Assembly (NCBI RefSeq): GCF_905404315.1
Contig: NC_066312.1
Span: 10,465,001-10,529,000 of the forward strand
Direction of reading: 5' to 3'
DNA from: Leptidea sinapis
Taxonomy: Eukaryota; Arthropoda; Insecta; Lepidoptera; Pieridae
DNA length: 64,000 nucleotides
Positions within the stretch are counted from its first letter, which is position 1, and every line of letters begins with the position of its first letter. A program made the position numbers and the translations under genes. Positions 55,541 through 64,000 of this stretch are shown in pieces. Under the pieces are notes generated by a model, which was not told the origin of the DNA, did not search any database, and was given only the letters and a program-made list of their open reading frames with translations.

Positions 55541-57250
55541 TAGTCCGACCGTATTTTTACTGTTACAATTAAAAATTAACAAAACATAACATTAGTATTT
55601 GGAACCTGTCATTTTTGTATGATGGCTTATTGAGTTTTCTCATTTTGGCGCCAATAGATTGTACAATATTTTGCGATATTAAAATAGATTGGGGTGATAA
55701 AGAGAACCGAATCCTTTTGATTGCATTACAGAAAGTAGGTATGGAGCCAAATGCAATTTTTAAAACTCTCCATACTCTCCATACCATACACAGGTATTAG
55801 TAAAATGGTTGTGGACCGGGCTATTAATAGATATATTGAGACCTCCTCTGTTTATGACAAAAAAAGAGCTGGCTGTCCACATAGTGTTCGAACTAAAAAG
55901 GTGGTCAAAGCAGTAAGGGAAAGAATTCGAAGAAATTGTGTCCGAATGCAAAAGATTTTATAATGGGAGATGAAGGTAGCACCTAGACCATGTCACGTAT
56001 TTTAAAGAATGACTTAGGACTTGCAGCCTGTAAGAGACTTACTTTATTATCATTTATTCGTTATCAGTTAAGATATAAATCTTAACTGATAACTTAAAAA
56101 AGAATAGGTTGGTGAAATCGAAACAACTACTGAAGCATGCGGTATGCTTAAAGGGAGGTTACAGAAAAATTTTGTTTACGGATGAGGTTTATATTTTAAA
56201 TTGAGGAACATTTTAACAAACAAAATGCTCAAAGCTCTAAGGAACCACAAAAGAATTCAAAGATATTCATATTATGATCATGTACGGCCAATATATTTAT
56301 AGAAATCTCCTTCGCTTACATAAAACATTATAATTTATACAATAAAATAAGCAACAACCATAATATTAACACTAGAAATAACTACAAGCTTATAATGCCC
56401 CCTACTAGGCTCTGTAAAATAAACAATTCTTTTGCATGCAGTGATATTAAAATTTACAATAAATTACCAAAAACTGTATGTGAATTATCAATAAATAAAT
56501 TTAAATCTTTTATTAAACGCAGACTTATGGCAAAGGCTTATTAGAGATTTCTTAAATGATATTACAATGTGGAGTTGATTAGTATTATAGTTGTTATTTT
56601 TTATGGATGTTATAGTTCAGAATTGTATTGTTTTACTGGATTGCATTATTTTAAAATATCATGTATTATGTAATTATATTATATATTGTATTTTGGTGAT
56701 GATGTTAACAAGCAATCTGTTAAAGGGTGTTAAAAGGGTGCTAAAGCAGTTTAAACTGAGCCATGTTTTTGTGAATAGCTAGGTGTCAAAACAGTGTTTA
56801 TTAGTATGTGTATATCAAGATTCTAATCTTTAGAAGGTGATTTAACCTCTCACAACATGTTACACACAAAGAACAGACCTTGCGGCAAGAGTTCCACGAA
56901 CACCAGGTAAATAATCTTGATCTACACAAGTGGAATGAAGTGATGGAAACAAACAATTCATCAGAACTGAAGACTCGCTGTCATGTAGTCCTGATCTAAA
57001 TTGGCTTGATTATGATTTATGGTCAGTTTTAGAGAGAATGGTATGCCCTAAACAGCATAATAAATTGGAGTCTCAAAAGCAAGTCTCATCCAATTCTGAA
57101 ATGTGAGAGCGTGGGTACACTCTCTACATTCTTAGAAAATAAAATATTATATGGATATAATTTATTATGTCAATGTTGTAAAGTTTTAGGATATTGGAAA
57201 AAAATCCTAGAGCATTCATGCCGTTTAGTTCTGAAAAATTCTAAACTTTT
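55541..57250 (+). mobile_element. Mariner-type transposon (maT-like), split by a LINE
   Basis: It starts TAGTCCGACCGTATTTTTAC. Transposase pieces in order: ALQKVGMEPNAIFKTLHTL and MVVDRAINRYIETSSVYDKK (HTH region); VRTKKVVKAVRERIRRN; LKKNRLVKSKQLLKHAV; ILFTDEVYIL (first catalytic Asp); EHFNKQNAQSSKEPQKNSKI, where a LINE interrupts (about 56280-56850); then CSPDLNWLDYDLWSVLERMV (third catalytic position). Stops and frameshifts are frequent. The 3' terminal repeat was not found. It lies in CTCF intron 3. Confidence 0.75.
56280..56850 (+). mobile_element. LINE family A 3' end inserted in the mariner
   Basis: The frame 56326-56541 reads HYNLYNKISNNHNINTRNNY, then KLIMPPTRLCKINNSFACSD, then IKIYNKLPKTVCELSINKFK and ends RLMAKAY at a stop. 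It is the C-terminus of the reverse transcriptase ORF, and is followed by UTR. Better preserved than the copy at 4125. Ends are approximate. Confidence 0.7.
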
Positions 57251-57536
57251 TTAGGTAAAATATTATATGTATCCATTGAAGTATTTAGACTCTTCATTTA
57301 AACATTTCTGGAATCTCACGGGAAATTAATTTCCGGTAGAACTTTTGGACCTGAATTCAACAAACTCTTTAACGGCATTTTTATTGCTTTTCAGTAAGAA
57401 AATTTTAACCAGGGCCAAAGTTGTCCAATTTTCGGAAAAAAATGTAGTTAGATTAGGACAGGTCCGTCGCATTCAGAGCCTGTCGGAGGCTCTAAATGTA
57501 GATCCTGTAAAGTTAACTGGGCTTATTGGATCGTCT

Positions 57537-57637
57537 GTGTTTCTGCGTTATCCTGAGCGACATTGCATTTTAATGGGCAGGATCAATTACCACTGAACGT
57601 CCTGCTCGTCTTGTCCCTTATTTTCATTAAAAAAAGG
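57537..57637 (+). mobile_element. SINE family S 3' end
   Basis: TATCCTGAGCGACATTGCAT to CCCTTATTTTCATTAAAAAAA. Only the last 100 bp of the family. Confidence 0.7.
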
Positions 57638-57935
57638 GTGAAGATTGGTTGACGAATCGGTTTCCCGCGAGTTTCATATTGTTCAGTACTATAAACATCT
57701 GTTATTATTGCTTGATCGGATCTGAGTAAGCTGTAGTGATTTACACCATAAAGAGACCACCAGATCACTTACAACGAGCAAGCTTGGCTTAAGGGCATTA
57801 TTGCGGTGTTTGATCTGGAGTCAGTAATTGCCTTTCCAGTATTCAGTTTTCATTACACTTCAATATTCGCCCAAAAATACCTACAATTCTAAGCCGGTTC
57901 TTAGTAGCATTCAATTCATGATTATTTACCCTAGG

Positions 57936-57965
57936 GTATGGTCTTCCTCTGGAGGAAGACCATAC
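57936..57965. repeat. Perfect hairpin, 13-bp arms, 4-base loop
   Basis: GTATGGTCTTCCT, loop CTGG, then the exact complement. In CTCF intron 3. Confidence 0.85.
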
Positions 57966-58240
57966 TGAATACTGAACCCAGGTTCAGTCACCCTAAAGAA
58001 GTTTCCTCTAAAAAGCCATCAAACAAAACGCTTGAGTTCTTCATTAGCTATATTCTCTCTAAACATATCAATCGAAAGCCTAACAATCTACAGTTGTACA
58101 ATTTTTAAATCTAGAAGTGTTTAAGCTGTAATGTGAAAAAGTACTGAAATGTTGCGGGAAGGAGGTTTTATTTTAATCCAAAGTGGTCAGTAGGTACTTA
58201 AATCTAATATTAATTTATGTATTATGTTTTAATTACACAG

Positions 58241-58345
58241 CAAGAGAAGAATACTGATGATGTTTATCAATTTGAAGAAGAGGAAGAGGAGGACGATGTC
58301 ATCATTGTTGAAGAAGAGTCACAGAAGCTCCAGAAGCAGCAAAAG
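58241..58345 (+). CDS. CTCF: CTCF exon 4 (acidic tract)
   Basis: Acceptor TTACACAG|CAAGAG, donor CAAAAG|GTACTT. 35 codons, phase 0 on both sides (residues 123-157): QEKNTDDVYQF, then a run of Glu and Asp (EEEEEEDD), VIIVEEESQKLQKQQK. The acidic run followed by a Gln/Lys-rich segment just before the fingers resembles other insect CTCF N-termini in composition only. Confidence 0.75.
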
Positions 58346-58388
58346 GTACTTTTTATCGCAATATATTATAAGTACATAGTTCGACCCA

Positions 58389-58465
58389 AGCACTACTGCT
58401 TAGGTTAGGTCATACGTCTAACACGTACGTCTACAGTCTACACGTGTGACCTAAGCAGTAGTGCT
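58389..58465. repeat. Inverted repeat, 17-bp arms
   Basis: AGCACTACTGCTTAGGT at 58389 and its exact complement ending 58465, separated by 43 bases. Lies 44 bases after CTCF exon 4. Confidence 0.85.
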
Positions 58466-58700
58466 ATAATAACTAATTAATAATTACCTACTTATAGCTT
58501 CTGAATTCTCATGAATTATGCCTTATATTATGCTTATGATATATTATTGATCTTTGTTTCAAATTACTTCACTATTTATAAACTTTTGGGTTTGTTGAAG
58601 CTATTTTATGAAGAAACTGTTGTCCAGTCTTGAGACGTCGTTGATGGATGTTGTGCATCGCCGCCTACGTTGATTGTAAATCGTATACATCTTAGCCTTA

Positions 58701-58925
58701 GATAATTTATACGTCTAGATAGAGTCTCTTACTGTTAGACAACCGATAAAAACAGGCCAGATTTAAGACTTTAGTTTGCGTGACAAGCTACGTGTTACAC
58801 TCGCGATTTTTATGATATTTTGTGTTAGTGTGCGTGCATTGCTCAAAATAGAGGTTAACTCTAAACTATTTTTTTTGACGTCGTCACAGCTGTCATAGTC
58901 GTTTTAGATGTATTAGTAATCTAAA
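58701..58925 (+). mobile_element. MITE, TACGTCTAGATAGA family, near full length
   Basis: Left TAATTTATACGTCTAGATAG. Interior ACACTCGCGATTTTTATGAT and GCTCAAAATAGAGGTTAACT. Right end GTTTTAGATGTATTAGTAAT is a diverged inverted copy of the left. In CTCF intron 4. Confidence 0.7.
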
Positions 58926-58979
58926 CACTTAGATTTTTGGAAATCATTTAAAATCATAAGGTCCTAAACTGTATGGTGA

Positions 58980-59705
58980 CGACATACTTGAGGCCATCAA
59001 AAACTTTTGTTACCTGAGCGGAATATGAAGACGCGCTGTCGTGATGTAGGGCTACTTTGGGGCAAATGACGTTTTTTGGGAAACATACAAAAACACGTAT
59101 ATTTACATAACAATCATTAGTTATGGTTTTCCGAAATAAAAGGCACCCATTTTTTTTACCAAGGCTTTGATTTTTTTAACTTTTTAGACACAGCTCCTTT
59201 GGACAGTATGACGGCTAGATTATGGTTACCACAACGGCGCCTATTTGAGGACTGTCTGCCGGTCTGAGGGCGCTGTAGCTAGTGAAATTACTGGGCAAAC
59301 GAGACTTAACATCTTATGAGAAAATAAATGCCTTTATGTTTCAAGGAGAAGATTGTCGCAATTGTGGTGCCGATCAGAATTTTTGGATCCCCAGCCAGTA
59401 CTGGATACTTGTTTCGTCACAAATGACAATATTATATTCAGCCTATGACTATCCTTCGTAAATTTTATTACGGCACCAGCTTTGCGCAATCGTTCTGGTC
59501 ATCCGATACATAATGGTAAACCCATAAATCATAGAGCTACAGAACCTTCAGGTGCATTATCTTGGGTCATATCAATACCTAATACAGTACGAAGGTACCG
59601 GGCGACCTTCATGAAAATGGTCACAGAGATGTCAGGTCACACGTACAAGTCTAAATTGACTCAGCCAGATGTACACAGCTTTGTAACCAAATGTCAATTG
59701 AAGCC
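58980..59705 (-). mobile_element. Probable mariner relic interrupted by a SINE
   Basis: Minus strand: NIVICDETSIQYWLGI near 59450-59395 resembles the first catalytic Asp region of mariners (GDETW). LHHDSASSYSAQVTKVF near 59045-58995 resembles the second (HHDNA). A family S SINE (59189-59388) sits between them. Frames are broken, and the flanks are uncertain. Confidence 0.4.
59189..59388 (+). mobile_element. SINE family S copy
   Basis: ACAGCTCCTTTGGACAGTAT, GGCTAGATTATGGTTACCAC, AAATTACTGGGCAAACGAGA through GTGCCGATCAGAATTTTTGG. The 3' tail is missing. Confidence 0.65.
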
Positions 59706-59761
59706 CTGAGCAACGTTCTTTAAGCGTGTTCCATTTTCAAATACTGCAATTTTTTTTGCAG

Positions 59762-59841
59762 AAATCTAAGCAGACGACTAGACACCATCGTAATGGCTCA
59801 CATTTTGATTGCAAACTATGCAGTTATAAAAGCCACAGAAG
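59762..59841 (+). CDS. CTCF: CTCF exon 5 (start of zinc finger 1)
   Basis: Acceptor TTTTTTTGCAG|AAATCT, donor AGAAG|GTAAAG, phase 2 at the end. Residues 158-183 plus part of 184: KSKQTTRHHRNGSHFDCKLC, SYKSHR. Holds Cys174 and Cys177 of the first C2H2 finger. A basic stretch precedes it. Confidence 0.85.
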
Positions 59842-60193
59842 GTAAAGTATACGTTTAAAAATCAATACTGCTCTGCAATTCATTCATGTAACTAAAAACA
59901 TGTTTCAAAGAATAAATGGACTGTAATAACACGTGAATTAGTAAACATTCTATTCATGCTGTAGTCCAAACTTACACTCGGGCTAATAATTATACTTCCA
60001 GTTTATTCAAGAAATTAATTAAATTTAAAAAAAAAATCTCGTAGTAAGATCAGACTAACAAATCATTCATACGCTTACATTTAAGAGATTGTCATGGTAA
60101 CCCATGGGTTTTGATAGTAAAAAGAAACAATGACTATTGCGGATAGTGATAGAAATGAGTTTCATGACAGTAAGTGAGTGAGATTATAATATA

Positions 60194-60478
60194 CTAGCTG
60201 ACCCGACAAACGTTGTTTTGCCATATAAATTGTATTGATCATTTCCTTGCTAGTTGATAAGAGATGGCGCTAGTTGTATTCATTAGTAACAATCACACTT
60301 CTTTTATATTTTGTATAATTCACACTATAGTTTTATAAATTATAGTCTATTTGTTTTTCTGGCGTGTAAGCTATATTATTTGAATGTTTCATCAAAATCT
60401 AATCAGTAGATTTTGCGTTAAAGAAGTTCAAACATACATCCAGACATACAAACTTTCACATTTATAATATTAGTAGGA
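60194..60478 (-). mobile_element. Non-autonomous Helitron (family H4), inverted
   Basis: Minus strand: TCCTACTAATATTATAAATG at 60478, matching the canonical Helitron start, to GGGTCAGCTAG ending at 60194 (CTAGCTGACCC on the + strand). Flanks are A and T as expected. 285 bp, in CTCF intron 5. Confidence 0.85.
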
Positions 60479-60810
60479 TTATCATGCGTTATCTCACCAT
60501 ATGATCTGATCACAAAAATGATTTCAATATTTCTATTATGTTTCTATATATACAATTCCATATTTGGTTCAGATAGCAGAATCTACCTCTTAGCTTTTAG
60601 GCCTTGAATGTAGAAAATACTAAAAGTAATTTCAATGGCGACTAAATCAATAAAAAAGGCTGCTATTAGTTACTCTTTTGTCATGGTCTGCCCAAGCTAC
60701 CTAATAATTTAGCAGTTTATTTTACTTGATACTTAATAAATTACTACTACATTGCTGTAGTTGTTCAACCTATATTACCTTATCATTATCCTATCTACAT
60801 TTGTGTACAG

Positions 60811-60980
60811 GTACTTGCTTATGCGTCACATGAAAAGTCATTCTGAACAGAGGCCCCACCAGTGTGATGTCTGCGAACGGGGATTCAAGACCAGCACATC
60901 ATTGCAGAATCACAAAAATATGCATAATGGGGTCAAGCCACATCTTTGCAAATACTGCAAGAACTCTTTTACGACTTCTG
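60811..60980 (+). CDS. CTCF: CTCF exon 6 (zinc fingers 1-3)
   Basis: Acceptor TGTGTACAG|GTACTT, donor CTTCTG|GTAACT. It completes finger 1 (His190, His194; YLLMRHMKSH) and encodes finger 2 (HQCDVCERGFKTSTSLQNHK; Cys202, Cys205, His218, His222). It opens finger 3 (HLCKYCKNSFTTSG; Cys230, Cys233). Linkers SEQRPH and NGVKPH match the CTCF pattern. In CTCF the 11 fingers bind the insulator motif; fingers 1-3 sit at its 3' side. Confidence 0.9.
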
Positions 60981-61284
60981 GTAACTTAAATTTTATTTTT
61001 ATGAGTCTATGCATTCTTTAATATTATATTGGTATCAAAGTAGTCACAAGGCAATCTCGCCGGATTCATCGAGTGTCGTTCCCTTTCTGGGGATATTCTC
61101 AAACGGCGCGCTATAAATGTGGTGGAGATTGGAGGGAGAGAAATTACGTTTCCCTAATAAAAGCGAGACTTATTTCGTCCAACTGCTCGCTCAGCTCCTC
61201 ACTCAGAAATCATAAATTATTCGACCCGTTCATTACACCACACCAATTAGTTAGTCATTTACGATTCCGGCCCACACATTGATA

Positions 61285-61465
61285 CGGTACTGGTGTTGAA
61301 AATCGTCCTGAAAACATCGCATAAGGAAGCTTATTCCACAGTTGGTCGTACGTGGAAGAAAGTTGCTTTAAACGCCCACTGTAGAGCCAGACATCCAGGT
61401 GGTGGGGATGATATAATTGTGGCGTATCGTACAAAGGTAGAATTTGGTGGAAGGAATCAGGTTAA
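61285..61465 (-). mobile_element. Jockey-like LINE fragment
   Basis: AAGGAAGCTTATTCCACAGT, GTACGTGGAAGAAAGTTGCT, GGTGGGGATGATATAATTGT match the antisense of about 45540-45690. Both ends truncated. In CTCF intron 6, 60 bases before exon 7. Confidence 0.7.
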
Positions 61466-61524
61466 AATCCTGTTTTTTTATTGTAGTTTTTATATTTCAA
61501 TAGATTAACTTTTTTTTTTGTTAG

Positions 61525-61661
61525 GCGAGCTTGTTCGCCACATCCGCTACAAGCACACCCATGAGAAACCACATCGCTGTACAGAGTGTGATTATGCTTC
61601 AGTGGAGCTATCCAAATTGAGAAGGCATATGCGCTCCCACACTGGTGAACGACCTTACCAG
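61525..61661 (+). CDS. CTCF: CTCF exon 7 (end of finger 3, finger 4)
   Basis: Acceptor TTTTGTTAG|GCGAGC, donor TACCAG|GTAAGA, ending in phase 0 at residue 286. GELVRHIRYKHTHEKPHRC, then TECDYASVELSKLRRHMRSH, then TGERPYQ. The string TSGELVRHxRYKHTHEKP and the finger CDYASVEVSKLKRH are diagnostic of CTCF across animals, with only conservative changes here. Fingers 5-11 and the C-terminus must lie beyond the window, since no further exon was found up to 64000. Confidence 0.93.
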
Positions 61662-62367
61662 GTAAGAATCTGAATACATACTATGTAGAAATAATTATTT
61701 CAGGTGATATATAATAATATAACATGTAATGTTTTTATTAAATAATAAATATAGTAGTAATACGTAAAGTCTTCCACAAACATGTTTTCCGATTAAGGTT
61801 TTTAAAAATTGCATGAACTAATTATCCCCTCGAATTTAAAAACATGTTATGGAGAGTCGGTCGTGAGATAATTGCCATTGGCAAGTAATGGGTGATAGCA
61901 TCGCCATTCGAGTGTTACTATGGCTAACTACGTGCAGTGGTATACAGTACTTTTTCTACTTTTTATTTCCATGAAATAAAAAAGGCATTTATTTGGGTGC
62001 AGATAAAATTAAAAATAGGCGTGCGAATAGTGGGCCCTCATTAAGAAGGTGCCGTGAGATTTTTTAAAATATTAAAGTTTATCGCTTTTAACTTGCACAA
62101 AATGCAATAAGATTAATTAGTCATAATAATACCATGAACCTTTTTGAAAAGTTATCATTGTAGTACTCAGTTTAATCATTCGCCATAAGCAAACCACATG
62201 TCGAATTGAATGGTTTTGTTTTATGTTTTGTAGGTATTGAGTAAATAACAATGAAAATTCCTTTTCCGAATTCGTTGTGGTAGTGGCGTGCACTTTTTTA
62301 TTTTATTTGGTCAAAAACTAAATCGAATTCTCTGATTGGAATCAACATATGAGAATTCATACATACA
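61662..62367 (+). other. CTCF: CTCF intron 7, first part
   Basis: AT-rich intron sequence with no recognised repeat or exon. Confidence 0.5.
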
Positions 62368-62650
62368 TCTAAGTTAATATTATAAAGGGAGGGAAACATT
62401 TGTGTTTTTGCATGTATGTTTGTAACGTTATCACACAAAAACCACTGCACCGATTTCATAAAATTATTTCACCCTTAGAAAGCATCTTCACTGAGTGACA
62501 TGGGCTGTAGTACATTAAAAAAAATCCCTAAAAAATGCAATAATATAACCCAAGGTGTGAAAAACTTCTGTGAAAATAAAAATGTCTGTCATCCCGTGCG
62601 CTGCGGCAACTATTGATGATAGAACAAAAAAATATTCTACAGTATTATAG
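62368..62650 (+). mobile_element. Helitron 5' fragment
   Basis: TCTAAGTTAATATTATAAAG is a canonical Helitron start, followed by GGGAGGGAAACATTTGTG, GCATGTATGTTTGTAACG and CACTGCACCGATTTCATAAA. The 3' CTAG end was not located, so the right boundary is a guess. Confidence 0.5.
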
Positions 62651-62871
62651 AACGTATCAATATCTACGAAAAAGTCCGGAATAACATATGTCCAACTACT
62701 GTAGATATGCCGCTATAACTACTTTTTTACATTTTAAAAGTTCATATAACTGCGAGAATAATCAAATATATTATTCATACCTCTGTTTTAATCCTTATCC
62801 AATTAAATAAATACTTTTTAAATTACTAAAATCTGACATTCCATTCAATTGATATAACGAATTTAAAAATG

Positions 62872-63002
62872 TCAATCAATTTTCGTGTCGCGGTGTTTGT
62901 TACCAAACTCCTCCGAAACGGCTGAACCGATGTGTATGAATATCTGTGTGCATATTGAGTATTCATTTATACGGTATTACATCGTTTTGTTGGGTCAGCC
63001 AG
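62872..63002 (+). mobile_element. Helitron family H1, internally deleted, diverged
   Basis: TTTCGTGTCGCGGTGTTTGT, CTCCTCCGAAACGGCTGAAC, ending TTGTTGGGTCAGCCAG (CCAG in place of CTAG). 131 bp. Confidence 0.6.
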
Positions 63003-63452
63003 TTTGTGTATATAATTTATGTTCTTTTTTCAAATTCGGAATATCCTATCAGAAAATGTATTTCACTTACGAAATATGTGCATTTGAAACTCGAAATAGG
63101 AAAATGAATTTGGAAATCATCATTGCGGGTAGCGCTTAGTATTTTTAAAACGCCTTCTTCGCAATAAGCACTTTATTAGAATTTATAGTTACTTTACTTA
63201 ATACTTGAATGGAATGTATTATAGCATTTAAGGCCACCACACTGGTCAACTGGCTTGTTGATCGTTTGTATTTAACACGTCATTAATCAACTGACAACTA
63301 ACTGAGCGAAGAGGAGGTTAAGTTGTCAGTAGGTAGATTAGATAAAAAAAAACATTGCCTATGGAATAAAAATTACATCGACGTTTTAATATTTGCAACA
63401 ATACATGCGTTATAATTATTTTGAAAAGTTACTGAACTGCTTGTATGAATAA
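63003..63452. other. CTCF: CTCF intron 7 sequence
   Basis: No exon, hairpin or repeat recognised. Confidence 0.45.
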
Positions 63453-63807
63453 TCTTAATATATAAAATTCTCGTGTCGCGGTGTTTGTAGTTAAACTCCT
63501 CCGAAACGGATTGACCGATTGTCATGAAATTTCGTGTACATATTGGGTAGGTCAGAAAAAATCGAACAACATCTATTTTTCATCCGCCTAAATGTGTCCA
63601 CGCCTATTTTTTTTTTTTTAATTTTAGGTTATTGAAGTATGATAAATTTTATGTACATTTATATGTAGATGCATAGATATGTATATAATATATCATTTGG
63701 TAGGTCTGTGAATCGGTCGTCATCTATGTTTTATACCCCAAAAATTTTATTTATTGAAATTATTTTATTACTTTATATGGCAATACAATGTTTGCTGGGT
63801 CAGCTAG
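63453..63807 (+). mobile_element. Non-autonomous Helitron (family H1)
   Basis: TCTTAATATATAAAATTCTC and GTGTCGCGGTGTTTGTAG at the start; TGTTTGCTGGGTCAGCTAG at the end, flanked by A and T. 355 bp. Confidence 0.8.
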
Positions 63808-64000
63808 TTTATAATAAATATATTATTCCAATTAAAGAAATATTCCTATTAAGCTGCTAACTTAAATTCAGTGGATGATTCCCATTAATATTTCTATTTA
63901 TATAGTTTTAAAAAAAACATATATTCTTTGATGATATTTTTTTAATTCAATTTTAAACTTATCAAGGTTGGGTCTTCACAACATACAACTTTAATACACA
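63808..64000. other. CTCF: End of window, intronic
   Basis: AT-rich sequence with no feature. The rest of CTCF should follow. Confidence 0.4.

Overview
This is an AT-rich eukaryotic window with long introns, GT-AG splice sites and dense interspersed repeats. It is almost certainly from a moth or butterfly (Lepidoptera). The repeat types are those usual in that order: short non-autonomous Helitrons ending in GGGTCAGCTAG, tRNA-derived SINEs, jockey-like LINE tails, I-clade LINEs, mariners, and long-armed fold-back elements. There are no bacterial genes, operons, CRISPR arrays or tRNA genes. Most open reading frames of 60-150 codons are chance or transposon remnants.

Two host genes are supported, both on the + strand. 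(1) A four-finger C2H2 transcription factor, most like klumpfuss (klu) of the EGR/WT1 group, has its terminal exon at 31745-32400. A short exon at 12286-12340 begins with ATG, ends in a strong splice donor and matches the acceptor phase, so it may be the first coding exon across a 19.4 kb intron. Downstream, a 195-bp tandem array (33515-34840) carries an AATAAA signal in every unit. (2) The 5' half of the insulator-protein gene CTCF has seven coding exons between 49781 and 61661. They encode 286 residues: an acidic N-terminus and zinc fingers 1-4. The gene runs off the right end of the window.

Layout. 1-12 kb: fold-back elements, LINE tails, SINEs and MITEs. 12-31.7 kb: the putative klu intron, holding a decayed jockey/CR1-like LINE (18.5-20.3 kb), Helitrons and a THAP-bearing transposon remnant (29 kb). 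31.7-35 kb: klu terminal exon and the tandem array. 35-47 kb: a transposon cluster with a long-TIR mariner relative, two I-clade LINEs, a 2.1 kb TIR element with a THAP-like exon plus its 0.5 kb deletion derivative, and a jockey LINE 3' half. 47-64 kb: CTCF, whose introns hold a mariner split by a LINE, further LINE, Helitron and SINE pieces, and several near-perfect hairpins.

No wholly new system is evident. The best leads are a SINE-like family sharing its 3' tail with the jockey LINE, the 195-bp array of poly(A)-signal units, two THAP-bearing TIR elements, a five-copy MITE family, and a series of perfect short-loop inverted repeats. In at least two of these repeats one arm is ancestral transposon sequence, which points to template-switch mutation.
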